A DNA stretch of 64,000 nucleotides from Pseudomonas sp. Tri1. GTDB taxonomy: Bacteria > Pseudomonadota > Gammaproteobacteria > Pseudomonadales > Pseudomonadaceae. The notes under the pieces are model-generated. The model had not been told where the DNA came from. It did not search any database and saw only the letters and a list, made by a program, of their open reading frames with translations. A program made the position numbers and the translations under genes. Position 1 is the first letter of the stretch; every line of letters begins with the position of its first letter. Of this stretch, positions 47,226-57,468 are shown one piece after another. The stretch is taken from assembly GCF_017968885.1 (NCBI RefSeq), contig NZ_CP072913.1, positions 5,558,501-5,622,500 of the forward strand, written 5' to 3'.

Positions 47226-48956
47226 ATGTCTTTCTCCGCCCCACCGTTATTCGCCGCTTGGCGCCAGGCCTGGCGCGCCGGTTACACCCTTGAGCGTCTG
47301 CGTGGCGATCTCGTGGCCGGCCTGACCGTCGGCATTATCGCCATCCCACTGGCCATGGCCCTGGCAATTGCCGTCGGTGTCCCGCCGCAACACGGCTTGT
47401 ACACGGTGTTGGTGGCCGCGCCCTTGATCGCTCTCACCGGCGGCTCGCGCTTCAACGTCAGCGGGCCGACAGCGGCGTTCGTGGTGATCCTGCTGCCCAT
47501 TACCCAACAATACGGCCTCGGCGGCCTGTTGTTGTGCACCATGCTCGCTGGCCTGATCCTGATCGCCTTGGGATTGATGCGCGCCGGACGGCTGATCCAA
47601 TACATCCCCTATCCGGTGATCCTCGGTTTTACCGCCGGGATCGGCGTGGTCATCGCCACCTTGCAACTGAAGGATCTGCTGGGGCTGACCACCGTCGGGC
47701 AAGCCAAGCACTACATCGAACAGTTGGGCGAACTGATCGTGGCGCTGCCCAGTGCCCGACTCGGCGATGGCATTATCGGCGTCGCCTGCCTGGCCGTGCT
47801 GATTGCCTGGCCACGCTGGGTGCCCCGGGTTCCCGGGCATCTGGTGGCCTTGCTGGTCGGAGCGCTACTGGGGCTGGCGCTGGAACGCAGCGGATGGCCG
47901 GTTGCGACATTGGGCGAGCGTTTCAGCTACGTGGTCGATGGCATCAGCTACCCTGGCATTCCGCCGTTTTTACCGAGTTTTGACTGGCCATGGAATCTGC
48001 CAGACAGCCAGGGCCATTCCCTGGCGCTTTCCTACGACCTGATCCGCCAACTGCTGGGTCCGGCCTTCGCCATAGCCATGCTCGGCGCCATCGAGTCGTT
48101 GTTGTGCGCCGTGGTGGCGGACGGCATGACCGGCAGCAAGCACGACCCCAACGCCGAGCTGATCGGCCAGGGCCTGGGTAACCTGGTGGCGCCGCTGTTT
48201 GGCGGCATCACCGCCACCGCCGCCATTGCCCGCAGCGCGACCAATGTGCGCAGTGGCGCCTCCTCACCGATGGCCGCAATCATTCATAGCCTGGTGGTGC
48301 TGCTGGCGATGGTGCTGCTGGCGCCATTGTTCAGCTACCTGCCGATGGCTGCCCTGGCGGCGCTACTGGTGATAGTGGCCTGGAACATGAGCGAAGCCGG
48401 ACACGTGCTGCATACCTTGCGCATCGCCCCGCGCAGCGATGTACTGGTGCTGCTGACCTGCCTGAGCCTGACCGTCTTGTTCGACATGGTCATGGCGGTT
48501 GCCGTCGGCCTGCTGCTGGCCGCCGGGCTGTTCATCAAGCGCATGAGCGAGCTGACGGATAGCGCTGAACTGCCCCGGCACTTCCATCAAGCCTTGCTGG
48601 ACATGCCCGAGCATGTGCGCTGCTACGGAATTCGCGGGCCGCTGTTCTTCGGCGCGGCAGAAAAAGCCCTCGATGTGCTGCGCAAGTTCGATCCGGGGGT
48701 GCGGGTGGTGGTGGTGGAAATGAGCGCCGTGCCGATGCTGGACATGACCGCGCTGGCCGCTTTTGAAAATATCCTGAAGGACTATCGCAAGCAGGGCATC
48801 GGCCTGATCCTGGTGGCGACCGCGCCACGGGTGCGCCTGAAATTGCGCCGCGCCGGCATTCATCGCGAGCAGCGCCAATTGGCGTATGTGCAAACCCTGG
48901 AGCAGGCGCGGATCAAAAGCGAGCAGTGGCTGGCCGCTAGCAGCGCCGCTCATTGA
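47226..48956 (+). CDS. SulP-family anion transporter with STAS domain
   Basis: 576 residues: about 12-14 membrane helices (1 to about 420) and a C-terminal STAS domain (about 445-560, with VVVVEMSAVPMLDMTALAAFENI). DLVAGLTVGIIAIPLAMALAIAVGVPPQHGLY is the SulP signature. ATG 47226 with GGAG five bases upstream. Sulfate, bicarbonate or dicarboxylates are known substrates of the family; which one applies is not clear. Confidence 0.93.
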   Translation: MSFSAPPLFAAWRQAWRAGYTLERLRGDLVAGLTVGIIAIPLAMALAIAVGVPPQHGLYTVLVAAPLIALTGGSRFNVSGPTAAFVVILLPITQQYGLGGLLLCTMLAGLILIALGLMRAGRLIQYIPYPVILGFTAGIGVVIATLQLKDLLGLTTVGQAKHYIEQLGELIVALPSARLGDGIIGVACLAVLIAWPRWVPRVPGHLVALLVGALLGLALERSGWPVATLGERFSYVVDGISYPGIPPFLPSFDWPWNLPDSQGHSLALSYDLIRQLLGPAFAIAMLGAIESLLCAVVADGMTGSKHDPNAELIGQGLGNLVAPLFGGITATAAIARSATNVRSGASSPMAAIIHSLVVLLAMVLLAPLFSYLPMAALAALLVIVAWNMSEAGHVLHTLRIAPRSDVLVLLTCLSLTVLFDMVMAVAVGLLLAAGLFIKRMSELTDSAELPRHFHQALLDMPEHVRCYGIRGPLFFGAAEKALDVLRKFDPGVRVVVVEMSAVPMLDMTALAAFENILKDYRKQGIGLILVATAPRVRLKLRRAGIHREQRQLAYVQTLEQARIKSEQWLAASSAAH

Positions 48957-49003
48957 GGCAATGCTGTTCACTTAAGAAGGTAGATGAACCCCCTCGCCAC
49001 AGG

Positions 49004-49477
49004 TCAATCGAACTGCGCACGCATCCAGGCTTGGTACTCGGCCACACCGGCCTCGCCTTCACGGGGCGCCCAGTGGGCCAGTTCACCCTCACCCACGGGC
49101 CGGTAAGGGCCGGCCTTGCATTCGAACATCAGACTGTCGGCCTCCAGCACCACCAGGCCGTGATACACACCGGCCGGCAGGTCGACACCGAGGCAATCGC
49201 CGCCGGCGTGCAAGACGCGCTTGTCCTGCACGGCACCGGTGTCATCAAAGATCAACACACCGAGCCGGCCCTTGAGCACCAGCAAGGTTTCAGCCTTGTC
49301 AGCGCTCAAATGGCGATGGGGCGGGATGTAGGTGGAGGGTTGCAAGCCAACCACCATGCGATGGCACGGCTCGTCCATCTGATGAAAATTGTGATGCTGG
49401 CGCCCGCGTGGATTAGCCGCAGCTTTGCCGGCCAATTCAGCGAACAGCGCCTGATCCAGAAAGCCCGGCCGACTCAT
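49004..49477 (-). CDS. WbuC-type cupin protein
   Basis: 157 residues with a cupin barrel: HRHLSADKAETLLVLKGRLGVLIFDD (metal ligands H54, H56, E62 or so) and a second motif DLPAGVYHGLVVLE. WbuC-like cupins occur in O-antigen clusters, but here it follows hpt by 3 bases, so a separate role is likely. ATG 49477. Confidence 0.85.
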   Translation of the reverse strand: MSRPGFLDQALFAELAGKAAANPRGRQHHNFHQMDEPCHRMVVGLQPSTYIPPHRHLSADKAETLLVLKGRLGVLIFDDTGAVQDKRVLHAGGDCLGVDLPAGVYHGLVVLEADSLMFECKAGPYRPVGEGELAHWAPREGEAGVAEYQAWMRAQFD

Positions 49478-49480
49478 CGA

Positions 49481-50038
49481 TTACATCCCCTTGACGGCAA
49501 AAATGCCATTGGCGTTGCGCCAGTAACCTTTGTAGTCCATGCCGTAGCCAAAGATGTAGCGGTCAATGCACGGCAGGCCAACGAAGTCGGCTTTCAGGTC
49601 AGGACGGGCCTTGCGGTCGTGGTCCTTGTCGATCAGCACGGCGGTGTGCACGGCACGAGCGCCGGCGTGTTTGCAGAAGTCGATGATGGCGCCCAGGGTG
49701 TGACCTTCATCGAGGATGTCGTCGATGATCAGCACGTCGCGGTCGATGAACGAGACTTCCGGCTTGGCTTTCCAGAACAGGTCGCCGCCGCTGGTTTCGT
49801 TGCGATAACGGGTGGCGTGCAGGTAGGAGGCTTCCAGCGGGAAGTTCAGATAGGTCAGCAATTTGCCGGAGAAAATCAGCCCGCCGTTCATGACGCAAAA
49901 CACCACCGGGTTGGCATCGGCCAGTTGATCATTGATTTGTGCACCGACACGGGCAATGGCCGCTTCGACTTCGGCTTCGGTGTACAGGCAGTCAGCCTCT
50001 CGCATGATTTGACGGATATGCTCGAGATCAGCGGACAT
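49481..50038 (-). CDS. hpt: Hypoxanthine-guanine phosphoribosyltransferase
   Basis: Converts hypoxanthine and guanine with PRPP to IMP and GMP in purine salvage. 185 residues from ATG 50038 (GGAGAGCGCC upstream). The PRPP loop VLIIDDILDEGHTLGAI (about 112-128) and the C-terminal GLPCIDRYIFGYGMDYKGYWRN are diagnostic. Divergent from upp with a 163-base gap. Confidence 0.95.
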   Translation of the reverse strand: MSADLEHIRQIMREADCLYTEAEVEAAIARVGAQINDQLADANPVVFCVMNGGLIFSGKLLTYLNFPLEASYLHATRYRNETSGGDLFWKAKPEVSFIDRDVLIIDDILDEGHTLGAIIDFCKHAGARAVHTAVLIDKDHDRKARPDLKADFVGLPCIDRYIFGYGMDYKGYWRNANGIFAVKGM

Positions 50039-50201
50039 GGCGCTCTCCAGGGGTGGCGGATCGGAAAAACGGGCAAAGGTACGCATCAAGCGAGGCCAGA
50101 TCAAGCGTTTGTGGACTAACGTTCTGTATTGTCTATAGGACAACACCCTCGGATAGATTAATCTAGGCCGGTTTTTTTGCCCGCCGCCGGAGCCTTCCCC
50201 C

Positions 50202-50840
50202 ATGCCCATCCTCGAGATCCGCCATCCGCTGATCAGACACAAACTCGGCCTGATGCGCCGCGCCGACATTAGCACGAAGAACTTCCGCGAGCTCGCCCAG
50301 GAAGTCGGTGCCCTGCTCACCTACGAAGCCACCAAGGACCTGCCGCTGGAGTCCTACGAGATCGACGGTTGGGCCGGTACGGTCCAGGTTGAGAAAATCG
50401 CTGGCAAGAAGATCACCGTAGTGCCGATCCTGCGCGCCGGCATCGGCATGCTCGAAGGCGTGCTGAGTCTGATCCCCGGGGCCAAGGTCAGCGCCGTGGG
50501 CGTGGCGCGCAACGAGCAGACCCTGCAGGCTCACACCTACCTGGAAAAACTGGTACCGGAAATCGACGAGCGCCTGGCCATGATCATCGACCCGATGCTC
50601 GCCACCGGCAGTTCCATGGTTGCCACTATCGACCTGTTGAAGAAAGCCGGCTGCCGGGACATCCGCGCCATGGTGCTGGTCGCCGCCCCCGAAGGCATCA
50701 AGGCCGTGCAGGACGCCCACCCCGATGTGACCATCTACACCGCGTCCATCGACCAGAAACTCAACGAGCATGGCTACATCATCCCGGGCCTGGGCGATGC
50801 CGGCGACAAGATCTTCGGCACCAAGCAGAAGGACGCTTGA
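50202..50840 (+). CDS. upp: Uracil phosphoribosyltransferase
   Basis: Makes UMP from uracil and PRPP. 212 residues: [46 protein letters not shown], the PRPP site [17 protein letters not shown] and [17 protein letters not shown] at the C-terminus. uraA follows at once (stop 50838-50840, ATG 50843): uptake and salvage are linked. Confidence 0.98.
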   Translation: MPILEIRHPLIRHKLGLMRRADISTKNFRELAQEVGALLTYEATKDLPLESYEIDGWAGTVQVEKIAGKKITVVPILRAGIGMLEGVLSLIPGAKVSAVGVARNEQTLQAHTYLEKLVPEIDERLAMIIDPMLATGSSMVATIDLLKKAGCRDIRAMVLVAAPEGIKAVQDAHPDVTIYTASIDQKLNEHGYIIPGLGDAGDKIFGTKQKDA

Positions 50841-50842
50841 GC

Positions 50843-52117
50843 ATGCAGGACGAGTTCAACGATCCGCTCTGGCGCCAGGTGCTGTCCGGCGCCCAGATGC
50901 TGTTCGTCGCCTTCGGCGCGCTGGTCCTGATGCCGCTGATCACCGGGTTGGACCCGAACGTGGCGCTGTTCACCGCCGGCCTGGGGACGATCCTGTTCCA
51001 GATCGTCACCGGGCGCCAGGTGCCGGTATTCCTGGCATCGAGCTTTGCGTTCATTACCCCGATCATTCTCGCCAAGGGCCAGTTCGGCCTGGCGGCGACC
51101 ATGGGCGGTGTGATGGCGGCCGGTTTCGTCTATACGTTTCTGGGCCTGGCGGTGAAGATCAAGGGCACCGGGTTCATCGACCGGTTGCTGCCGCCGGTGG
51201 TCATCGGCCCGGTGATCATCTCCATCGGCCTGGCAATGGCACCGATTGCCGCCAACATGGCGATGGGCAAGGCCGGCGACGGTACCGAGCTGATTCATTA
51301 TCAGACCGCGATGCTGATCTCGATGCCTGCCCTGCTCACGACCCTGATCGTCGCGGTGTTCGGCAAAGGTATTTTCCGCCTGGTGCCGATCATTTCCGGC
51401 GTGCTGGTGGGTTTTGCCATGGCGTTTTTCTTCGGTGTCGTAGACACCGCAAAGATCGCCGCCGCGCCGTGGTTCGCCCTGCCAAATTTCACTGCACCGG
51501 AATTCAACTGGCAGGCAATCCTGTTCATTGTGCCGGTGGCCCTGGCGCCAGCCATCGAGCACATCGGCGGGGTAATTGCCGTGGGCAGTGTGACCGGTCG
51601 TGACTACCTGAAGAAACCCGGCCTGCACCGCACCCTGCTCGGTGACGGCATTGCCACCACCGCCGCCGGCCTGTTCGGCGGCCCGCCTAACACCACCTAC
51701 GCCGAGGTGACTGGGGCGGTGATGCTGACCAAGAACTACAACCCGAAAATCATGACCTGGGCGGCGATCTTCGCCATCAGCCTGGCGTTCATCGGCAAGT
51801 TCGGCGCGCTGCTGCAGAGCATCCCGGTGCCGGTGATGGGCGGGATCCTGTGCCTGTTGTTTGGCTCGATCGCGGCAGTGGGCATGAACACCCTGATCCG
51901 CCACAAGATCGACCTGGGTGAAGCGCGCAACCTGGTGATCGTTTCGGTGACGCTGGTGTTCGGCATCGGCGGCGTGCTGGTGGGTACCGGTACCGGCCCG
52001 GACGACTTCGGCCTCAAAGGCATCGCGCTGTGCGCAGTGGTGGCGATTACGCTGAACCTGCTGCTGCCGGGCAACGACAGCTGGAAGCAGAAGCAGGCGG
52101 ATGAGCCGCTGATCTGA
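50843..52117 (+). CDS. uraA: Uracil:H+ symporter UraA (NCS2 family)
   Basis: 424-residue membrane permease with about 14 helices. Signatures: FVAFGALVLMPLITGLDPNVALFTAGLGT and VALAPAIEHIGGVIAVGSVTGRDYLKKPGLHRTLLGDGIAT, where the conserved Glu/His for base binding lie (AIEHIGG). ATG 50843 with AAGGA upstream; a TTG at 50837 overlapping the upp stop is less likely. Forms an operon with upp. Confidence 0.95.
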   Translation: MQDEFNDPLWRQVLSGAQMLFVAFGALVLMPLITGLDPNVALFTAGLGTILFQIVTGRQVPVFLASSFAFITPIILAKGQFGLAATMGGVMAAGFVYTFLGLAVKIKGTGFIDRLLPPVVIGPVIISIGLAMAPIAANMAMGKAGDGTELIHYQTAMLISMPALLTTLIVAVFGKGIFRLVPIISGVLVGFAMAFFFGVVDTAKIAAAPWFALPNFTAPEFNWQAILFIVPVALAPAIEHIGGVIAVGSVTGRDYLKKPGLHRTLLGDGIATTAAGLFGGPPNTTYAEVTGAVMLTKNYNPKIMTWAAIFAISLAFIGKFGALLQSIPVPVMGGILCLLFGSIAAVGMNTLIRHKIDLGEARNLVIVSVTLVFGIGGVLVGTGTGPDDFGLKGIALCAVVAITLNLLLPGNDSWKQKQADEPLI

Positions 52118-52151
52118 CTCAAGCTGGATATTTTGTTGTCAGCCAGATAGC

Positions 52152-52246
52152 CATCGCGAGCAAGCTCGCTCCCACAGTGGATCTCGATTGGTCACAAAAT
52201 TTGTGTACACAGCAGATCCTGTGTGGGAGCGAGCTTGCTCGCGATG
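52152..52246. repeat. REPIN
   Basis: CATCGCGAGCAAGCTCGCTC and GAGCGAGCTTGCTCGCGATG, between convergent uraA and hemH. Confidence 0.9.
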
Positions 52247-52259
52247 GGGCCCTTGAATT

Positions 52260-53285
52260 TTACAAAGCGATCGGCGCCCGTTCACATAGCGTGCTCAACG
52301 CCTTCGCCCACTGCGGCTGGTCATTGAGACACGGCACGAGCACCAACTCCTCCCCGCCCGCTTCACGGAACTGTTCGCGCCCGCGATCACCGATTTCCTC
52401 CAAGGTCTCGATGCAGTCGGCCACGAACGCCGGGCACATCACCAGCACTTTCTTTACGCCACTCTTGGCCAGTTCGTCCAGGCGCGCTTCGGTGTAGGGT
52501 TCGATCCACTTGGCGCGGCCCAGTCTCGACTGGAACGACACCGACCACTGGCCATCCTTGAGCCCCATGCGCTGGGCGAACAGGTTGGCGGTGCGAATGC
52601 ACTGTGCTCGATAACACGTTGCCATGACCTCCGGCGGCGCGTTCTTGCAGCAATCGGCATCCTTGAAGCAATGGAAACCGGTCGGATCGAGCTTAGTCAG
52701 GTGCCGTTCCGGCAAGCCATGGAAACTCAGCAGCAGATGATCGTAATCCTGCATCAGGTACGGCTTGGCGCTGGCGACCAAGGCGTCGAGGTATTCGGGC
52801 TGATCGTAGAACGGCTGGAGAATCGAGAGCTGCACGTTGAGCTTCCTGGCCCGTAACACCCGCCGAGCTTCCTCGATCACCGTGGTCACGGTGCTGTCAG
52901 CGAACTGCGGATACAGCGGCGCCAACGTGATGTTCTTGTGCCCCTGGCTCGCCAGGCGCACCAACGCCGCTTCAATGGATGGCTCGCCATAACGCATCGC
53001 CAGTTCCACCGGGCCTCGGGTCCATTGAGCTGTCATGGCCTGTTGCAGCCGACGGCTGAGCACCACCAGCGGCGAGCCCTCGTCCCACCAGATCGAGGCA
53101 TAGGCGTGGGCCGATTGCTCGGGACGCTTGATCAGGATCAGCGACACCAGCAAGCGCCGCACCGGCCATGGCAAGTCTATGACGTACGGGTCCATCAGAA
53201 ATTGATTGAGGTAGCGGCGCACATCGGCCACCGAGGTGGAAGCAGGCGAACCCAGATTCACCAGAAGCAACGCGTGATCGGTCAT
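52260..53285 (-). CDS. hemH: Ferrochelatase
   Basis: Inserts Fe2+ into protoporphyrin IX, the last step of haem synthesis. 341 residues: [12 protein letters not shown] at the N-terminus, [24 protein letters not shown] with the metal-site His, [16 protein letters not shown] and [18 protein letters not shown] 53285. 13 bases downstream of the epimerase gene. Confidence 0.97.
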   Translation of the reverse strand: MTDHALLLVNLGSPASTSVADVRRYLNQFLMDPYVIDLPWPVRRLLVSLILIKRPEQSAHAYASIWWDEGSPLVVLSRRLQQAMTAQWTRGPVELAMRYGEPSIEAALVRLASQGHKNITLAPLYPQFADSTVTTVIEEARRVLRARKLNVQLSILQPFYDQPEYLDALVASAKPYLMQDYDHLLLSFHGLPERHLTKLDPTGFHCFKDADCCKNAPPEVMATCYRAQCIRTANLFAQRMGLKDGQWSVSFQSRLGRAKWIEPYTEARLDELAKSGVKKVLVMCPAFVADCIETLEEIGDRGREQFREAGGEELVLVPCLNDQPQWAKALSTLCERAPIAL

Positions 53286-53298
53286 GCAACGTCCTATT

Positions 53299-54198
53299 TC
53301 AAAGGCGGCCCGACAAGTCGTCCAGGGCCGCAGGCAAATCAGTAAACCGAAAAGTGAAACCCGCAGCCTGCAATCGGGCCGGCATGGCCCGCTGGCCGCC
53401 CAGCAACAGCAATGACAATTCCCCCAGCACAACTTTCAGCGCCAGCTCCGGCATCGGCACCACGGCAGGCCGATGCAACACCTTCCCCAGGGCCTTGGCA
53501 AAATCGCGATTGCGCACCGGATTCGGCGCGCAGGCATTATAAGGACCGCTGGCATCGGAGCGGTGCAGAAGAAAATCAATCAGGGCGATTTGATCGTCAA
53601 TGTGAATCCACGGCATCCACTGCCGACCATTGCCGATACGCCCGCCCAGCGCCAGTTTGAATGGCAGCAACAGCCGCGACAAAAAGCCGCCCTCGGCGGA
53701 CAGGACCAGGCCGGTGCGAACCAATACCACACGTATGCCCATGGCCTCGGCCCGTTGCGCGGTTTCCTCCCAGGCGATGCACAACTGGCTAGCGAAATCC
53801 TCACTGACCGGCCCCGACTCCTCGGTCAACTCACGCTCGCCGCCGTCGCCGTACCACCCCACCGCAGAACCTGAAATCAACACCTGCGGTTTCTGCTCGC
53901 AACGCTCCATCCACGCCAGCAAAATTTCCGTGAGGGTGATGCGGCTGCTCCACAGCAACAGCTTGCGTTTGTGGCTCCAGGGCCGGTCGGCAATCGGCGC
54001 GCCAGCGAGGTTGACCACCGCATCCACCGGCTCGCCAAGCTCATCGAGCTGGGCAATTCCCCGCACCTGTGCACCGCATATTTTTGCGACCTCTTCGGGT
54101 CGACGACTCCATACCGTCAAGCGATGTCCCTGCTCCAACCAGAGGCGGCAGAGCTGACGTCCGATCAAACCAGTACCGCCGGTCAGCAATATGTGCAT
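53299..54198 (-). CDS. TIGR01777-family NAD-dependent epimerase/SDR (YfcH-like)
   Basis: 299 residues. Extended SDR with [16 protein letters not shown] (GGTGLIG), [31 protein letters not shown] (Tyr site YGD), then [17 protein letters not shown] and the C-terminal DUF1731-like [28 protein letters not shown] precedes the ATG. E. coli YfcH is uncharacterised. Shares an operon with hemH, divergent from the oxidoreductase promoter at 54324. Confidence 0.92.
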   Translation of the reverse strand: MHILLTGGTGLIGRQLCRLWLEQGHRLTVWSRRPEEVAKICGAQVRGIAQLDELGEPVDAVVNLAGAPIADRPWSHKRKLLLWSSRITLTEILLAWMERCEQKPQVLISGSAVGWYGDGGERELTEESGPVSEDFASQLCIAWEETAQRAEAMGIRVVLVRTGLVLSAEGGFLSRLLLPFKLALGGRIGNGRQWMPWIHIDDQIALIDFLLHRSDASGPYNACAPNPVRNRDFAKALGKVLHRPAVVPMPELALKVVLGELSLLLLGGQRAMPARLQAAGFTFRFTDLPAALDDLSGRL

Positions 54199-54319
54199 GA
54201 GATGTTCCTCGCATCGCGTTTTAATCGGCCCGTTAGTCTATTTTTATAAGCAGGGATTTTTCGTATCGGACAGGGTCTGTGTTTAACAATAGGACAACCT
54301 GTCCAAACGCGAACGGTAA

Positions 54320-55381
<1,062 letters not shown>

Positions 55382-55403
55382 ATCGCATCACCCGCATCAC
55401 CCG

Positions 55404-55425
55404 CTGCTGTCGAAAAAGACAGCAG
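55404..55425 (+). terminator. Hairpin after the FAD oxidoreductase
   Basis: CTGCTGTC-GAAAAA-GACAGCAG, 8-bp stem 23 bases past the stop; no T-run follows, so its effect on termination is uncertain. Confidence 0.35.
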
Positions 55426-55471
55426 CCCATCCGTGAAAAAAAAACCAAAGCGCTTCCCCGCACGAAAGCGA

Positions 55472-55531
55472 TTGACTTGTGCAGGTTCGGACCTATGATA
55501 AAAATATTGTACAAAATTCATTTCTTGTACA
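55472..55531 (+). promoter_or_regulatory. rudS-litR-phrB promoter with LitR/PplR direct-repeat operator
   Basis: TTGACT (55472-55477), 16 bases, TATGAT (55494-55499): a good sigma70 promoter with start near 55506. Immediately after lies TGTACA (55508-55513), exactly 12 bases, TGTACA (55526-55531). TRTACA-N12-TGTACA is the binding sequence I recall for LitR-class regulators of P. putida (PplR). The site spans the start point, suited to repression that is lifted by light. Confidence 0.75.
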
Positions 55532-55556
55532 ATATTGATCCAGCAGAGGTCCTCCT

Positions 55557-56519
55557 ATGCCCAATGAAAACGTCGTCAAACCGAAAATCGCCATCAGCGC
55601 TTGCCTGATGGGTGATGAAGTTCGCTTTAACGGCGGGCATAAACAATCCCAGCTGTGCAGTCGCACCTTGATCGATTACTTCGATTTTGTGCCGGTCTGC
55701 CCTGAAGTCGCCATTGGCCTGGGCATCCCTCGGGAGCCGATCCGACTGGTGGGCGATCCCGAGCACCCCGAAGCAGTGGGCACGGTGAATCGCGACCTTA
55801 ACGTGACTCAGCCACTGGCCGACTATGCACAGCAGATGGCTGGCGAACTGGGTGACATCTGCGGCTATATCTTCATGCAGAAATCGCCGTCCTGTGGACT
55901 GGAGCGGGTGAAAGTCTACGACCACAAGGGCATGCCCCAGGACAGCGGTGGTCGCGGTATTTATGCCCAGGCATTTTGCGAGCGCCATCCCGACCTGCCG
56001 GTGGAGGAAGACGGTCGCCTCAACGATCCGGTTCTGCGGGAGAACTTCCTGACCCGGGTGTTTGCCTATGCCGCCTGGCAGACGTTGCGCCGCCAGGGCC
56101 TGACTCGACGCGGCCTGATCGAATTTCACTCGCGCTACAAATATCTGCTGATGGCCCACAACCCGGTGCAATACAAAACCCTGGGTAACTTACTGGGCAA
56201 CATGGGCAAGGCCGACCCCGATGAACTGGGCCCCCACTATTTCAGCGCACTGATGGCCGCCTTGAAAAAATGTGCCACCCGCCGCACGCACACCAACGTA
56301 CTGCAGCACCTGAGCGGTTACCTCAAGAGCGCCATCGATGCCGAAGACAAACAGGAAGTGCAGCACCTCATCGGGCAGTATCGCCTCGGCATCGTACCGT
56401 TGGTGGTGCCGCTGACCCTGCTCAAGCATCACTTGCGTCAGCACCCCGATCCCTACCTGGCGCAGCAGGTCTACCTGCAACCGCATCCGGAGAACCTCAG
56501 CTTGCGTAACGCTATCTGA
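55557..56519 (+). CDS. rudS: RudS-type tRNA 4-thiouridine desulfidase (TudS-DUF1722 fusion)
   Basis: 320 residues: an N-terminal TudS (DUF523) domain (about 10-155) and a C-terminal DUF1722/YbgA domain (about 195-310). TudS uses a [4Fe-4S] cluster; C16 (ISACLMG), C48-P-E50 and C113 (KSPSCGLE) fit the ligand and catalytic pattern. The fusion is known as RudS, which removes sulfur from 4-thiouridine in tRNA. That base is the near-UV chromophore in bacteria, so pairing with photolyase makes sense. The stop overlaps the next ATG by 1 base. E. coli has ybgA beside phr. Confidence 0.88.
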   Translation: MPNENVVKPKIAISACLMGDEVRFNGGHKQSQLCSRTLIDYFDFVPVCPEVAIGLGIPREPIRLVGDPEHPEAVGTVNRDLNVTQPLADYAQQMAGELGDICGYIFMQKSPSCGLERVKVYDHKGMPQDSGGRGIYAQAFCERHPDLPVEEDGRLNDPVLRENFLTRVFAYAAWQTLRRQGLTRRGLIEFHSRYKYLLMAHNPVQYKTLGNLLGNMGKADPDELGPHYFSALMAALKKCATRRTHTNVLQHLSGYLKSAIDAEDKQEVQHLIGQYRLGIVPLVVPLTLLKHHLRQHPDPYLAQQVYLQPHPENLSLRNAI

Positions 56520-57457
56520 TGGACCGTCAACCCGATTCCAGTGCCAGCGAAGACCTGGGACCCGACTTCGCCAAAGCCTTGGCAGAAGGCTGGCTGCCCA
56601 TCCGCGAAGTCGCCCGGCAAACCGGTGTCAACGCCGTCACGCTGCGGGCCTGGGAGCGCCGTTACGGTTTGATCGTCCCGCACCGCACGCCCAAGGGCCA
56701 TCGGTTGTTCAACGCCGAACATGTGCAGCGGATCCTGAGCATCCTCACCTGGATCAATCGCGGGATGGCGGTGAGCAAGATCAAGCCCTTGCTCGATGCA
56801 CCGCAGCCACCTGCCGAACCGCTGGAAAATGACTGGCAGCGTCAACGCCACGCCCTTGTGCTGGCGGTGACGCAATTGGCCGAGCGTCAGATTGATGACC
56901 TGGTCAACCAGGCGATGGCGCTGTATCCGCCGTGGACCGTGTGCGAGCAGTTGCTGTTGCCCTTGTTGGCCGAGCTGCAATTGCGCTGGCAAGGGCAGTT
57001 CGGTGCACAGCTGGAGCGTGTGTTCCTGTTCTCCTGGCTGCGCAGCAAATTCGGCAGCCGGATCTACCACAACAACCGTCAGTTACGCGGCGCGCCGTTG
57101 CTGTTGGTCAACCATTCGCAACTGCCCCAGGAACCGCACCTGTGGCTCATCGCCTGGCTGGCCAGCAGCGCCGATTGCCCGGTGGAGGTATTCGACGGGC
57201 CGATCCCGGCGGGCGAGCTGGCCTTGGCGGTCGAGCACCTCAAGGCTCGCGGCGTGCTGCTGTATTCCAGTCACGCGCTGAACCTGTCCCAACTGCCGAA
57301 GCTACTGAATGGGATCGATTGCCCGATCATCATTGCCGGGCCGGCTGCTGCAATCCACCACAGCCAGTTATCCACAGGCCTATCGATGAGTGACGTCTCC
57401 TGGGCCGAGGATCCGTTATCGGCTCACCGAGAACTGAGCCGCAAAAAACTCCTTTAA
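56519..57457 (+). CDS. MerR-family regulator, class II LitR/PplR-like
   Basis: 312 residues. N-terminal MerR helix-turn-helix (PIREVARQTGVNAVTLRAWERRYGLIVPHRTPKGHRLF, about 27-64), then a B12-binding-like domain. The Trp and EH motif of AdoB12-dependent LitR/CarH is degraded (WQGQ 157-160, E166-R167), and the B12-ligand motif DxHxxG reads EPHLWL (205-210). This fits class II LitR, which lacks normal cobalamin binding. Expected to repress the TGTACA-N12-TGTACA promoters. Starts at the rudS stop (1-base overlap). Confidence 0.85.
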   Translation: MDRQPDSSASEDLGPDFAKALAEGWLPIREVARQTGVNAVTLRAWERRYGLIVPHRTPKGHRLFNAEHVQRILSILTWINRGMAVSKIKPLLDAPQPPAEPLENDWQRQRHALVLAVTQLAERQIDDLVNQAMALYPPWTVCEQLLLPLLAELQLRWQGQFGAQLERVFLFSWLRSKFGSRIYHNNRQLRGAPLLLVNHSQLPQEPHLWLIAWLASSADCPVEVFDGPIPAGELALAVEHLKARGVLLYSSHALNLSQLPKLLNGIDCPIIIAGPAAAIHHSQLSTGLSMSDVSWAEDPLSAHRELSRKKLL

Positions 57458-57468
57458 GGGTAAACAGC

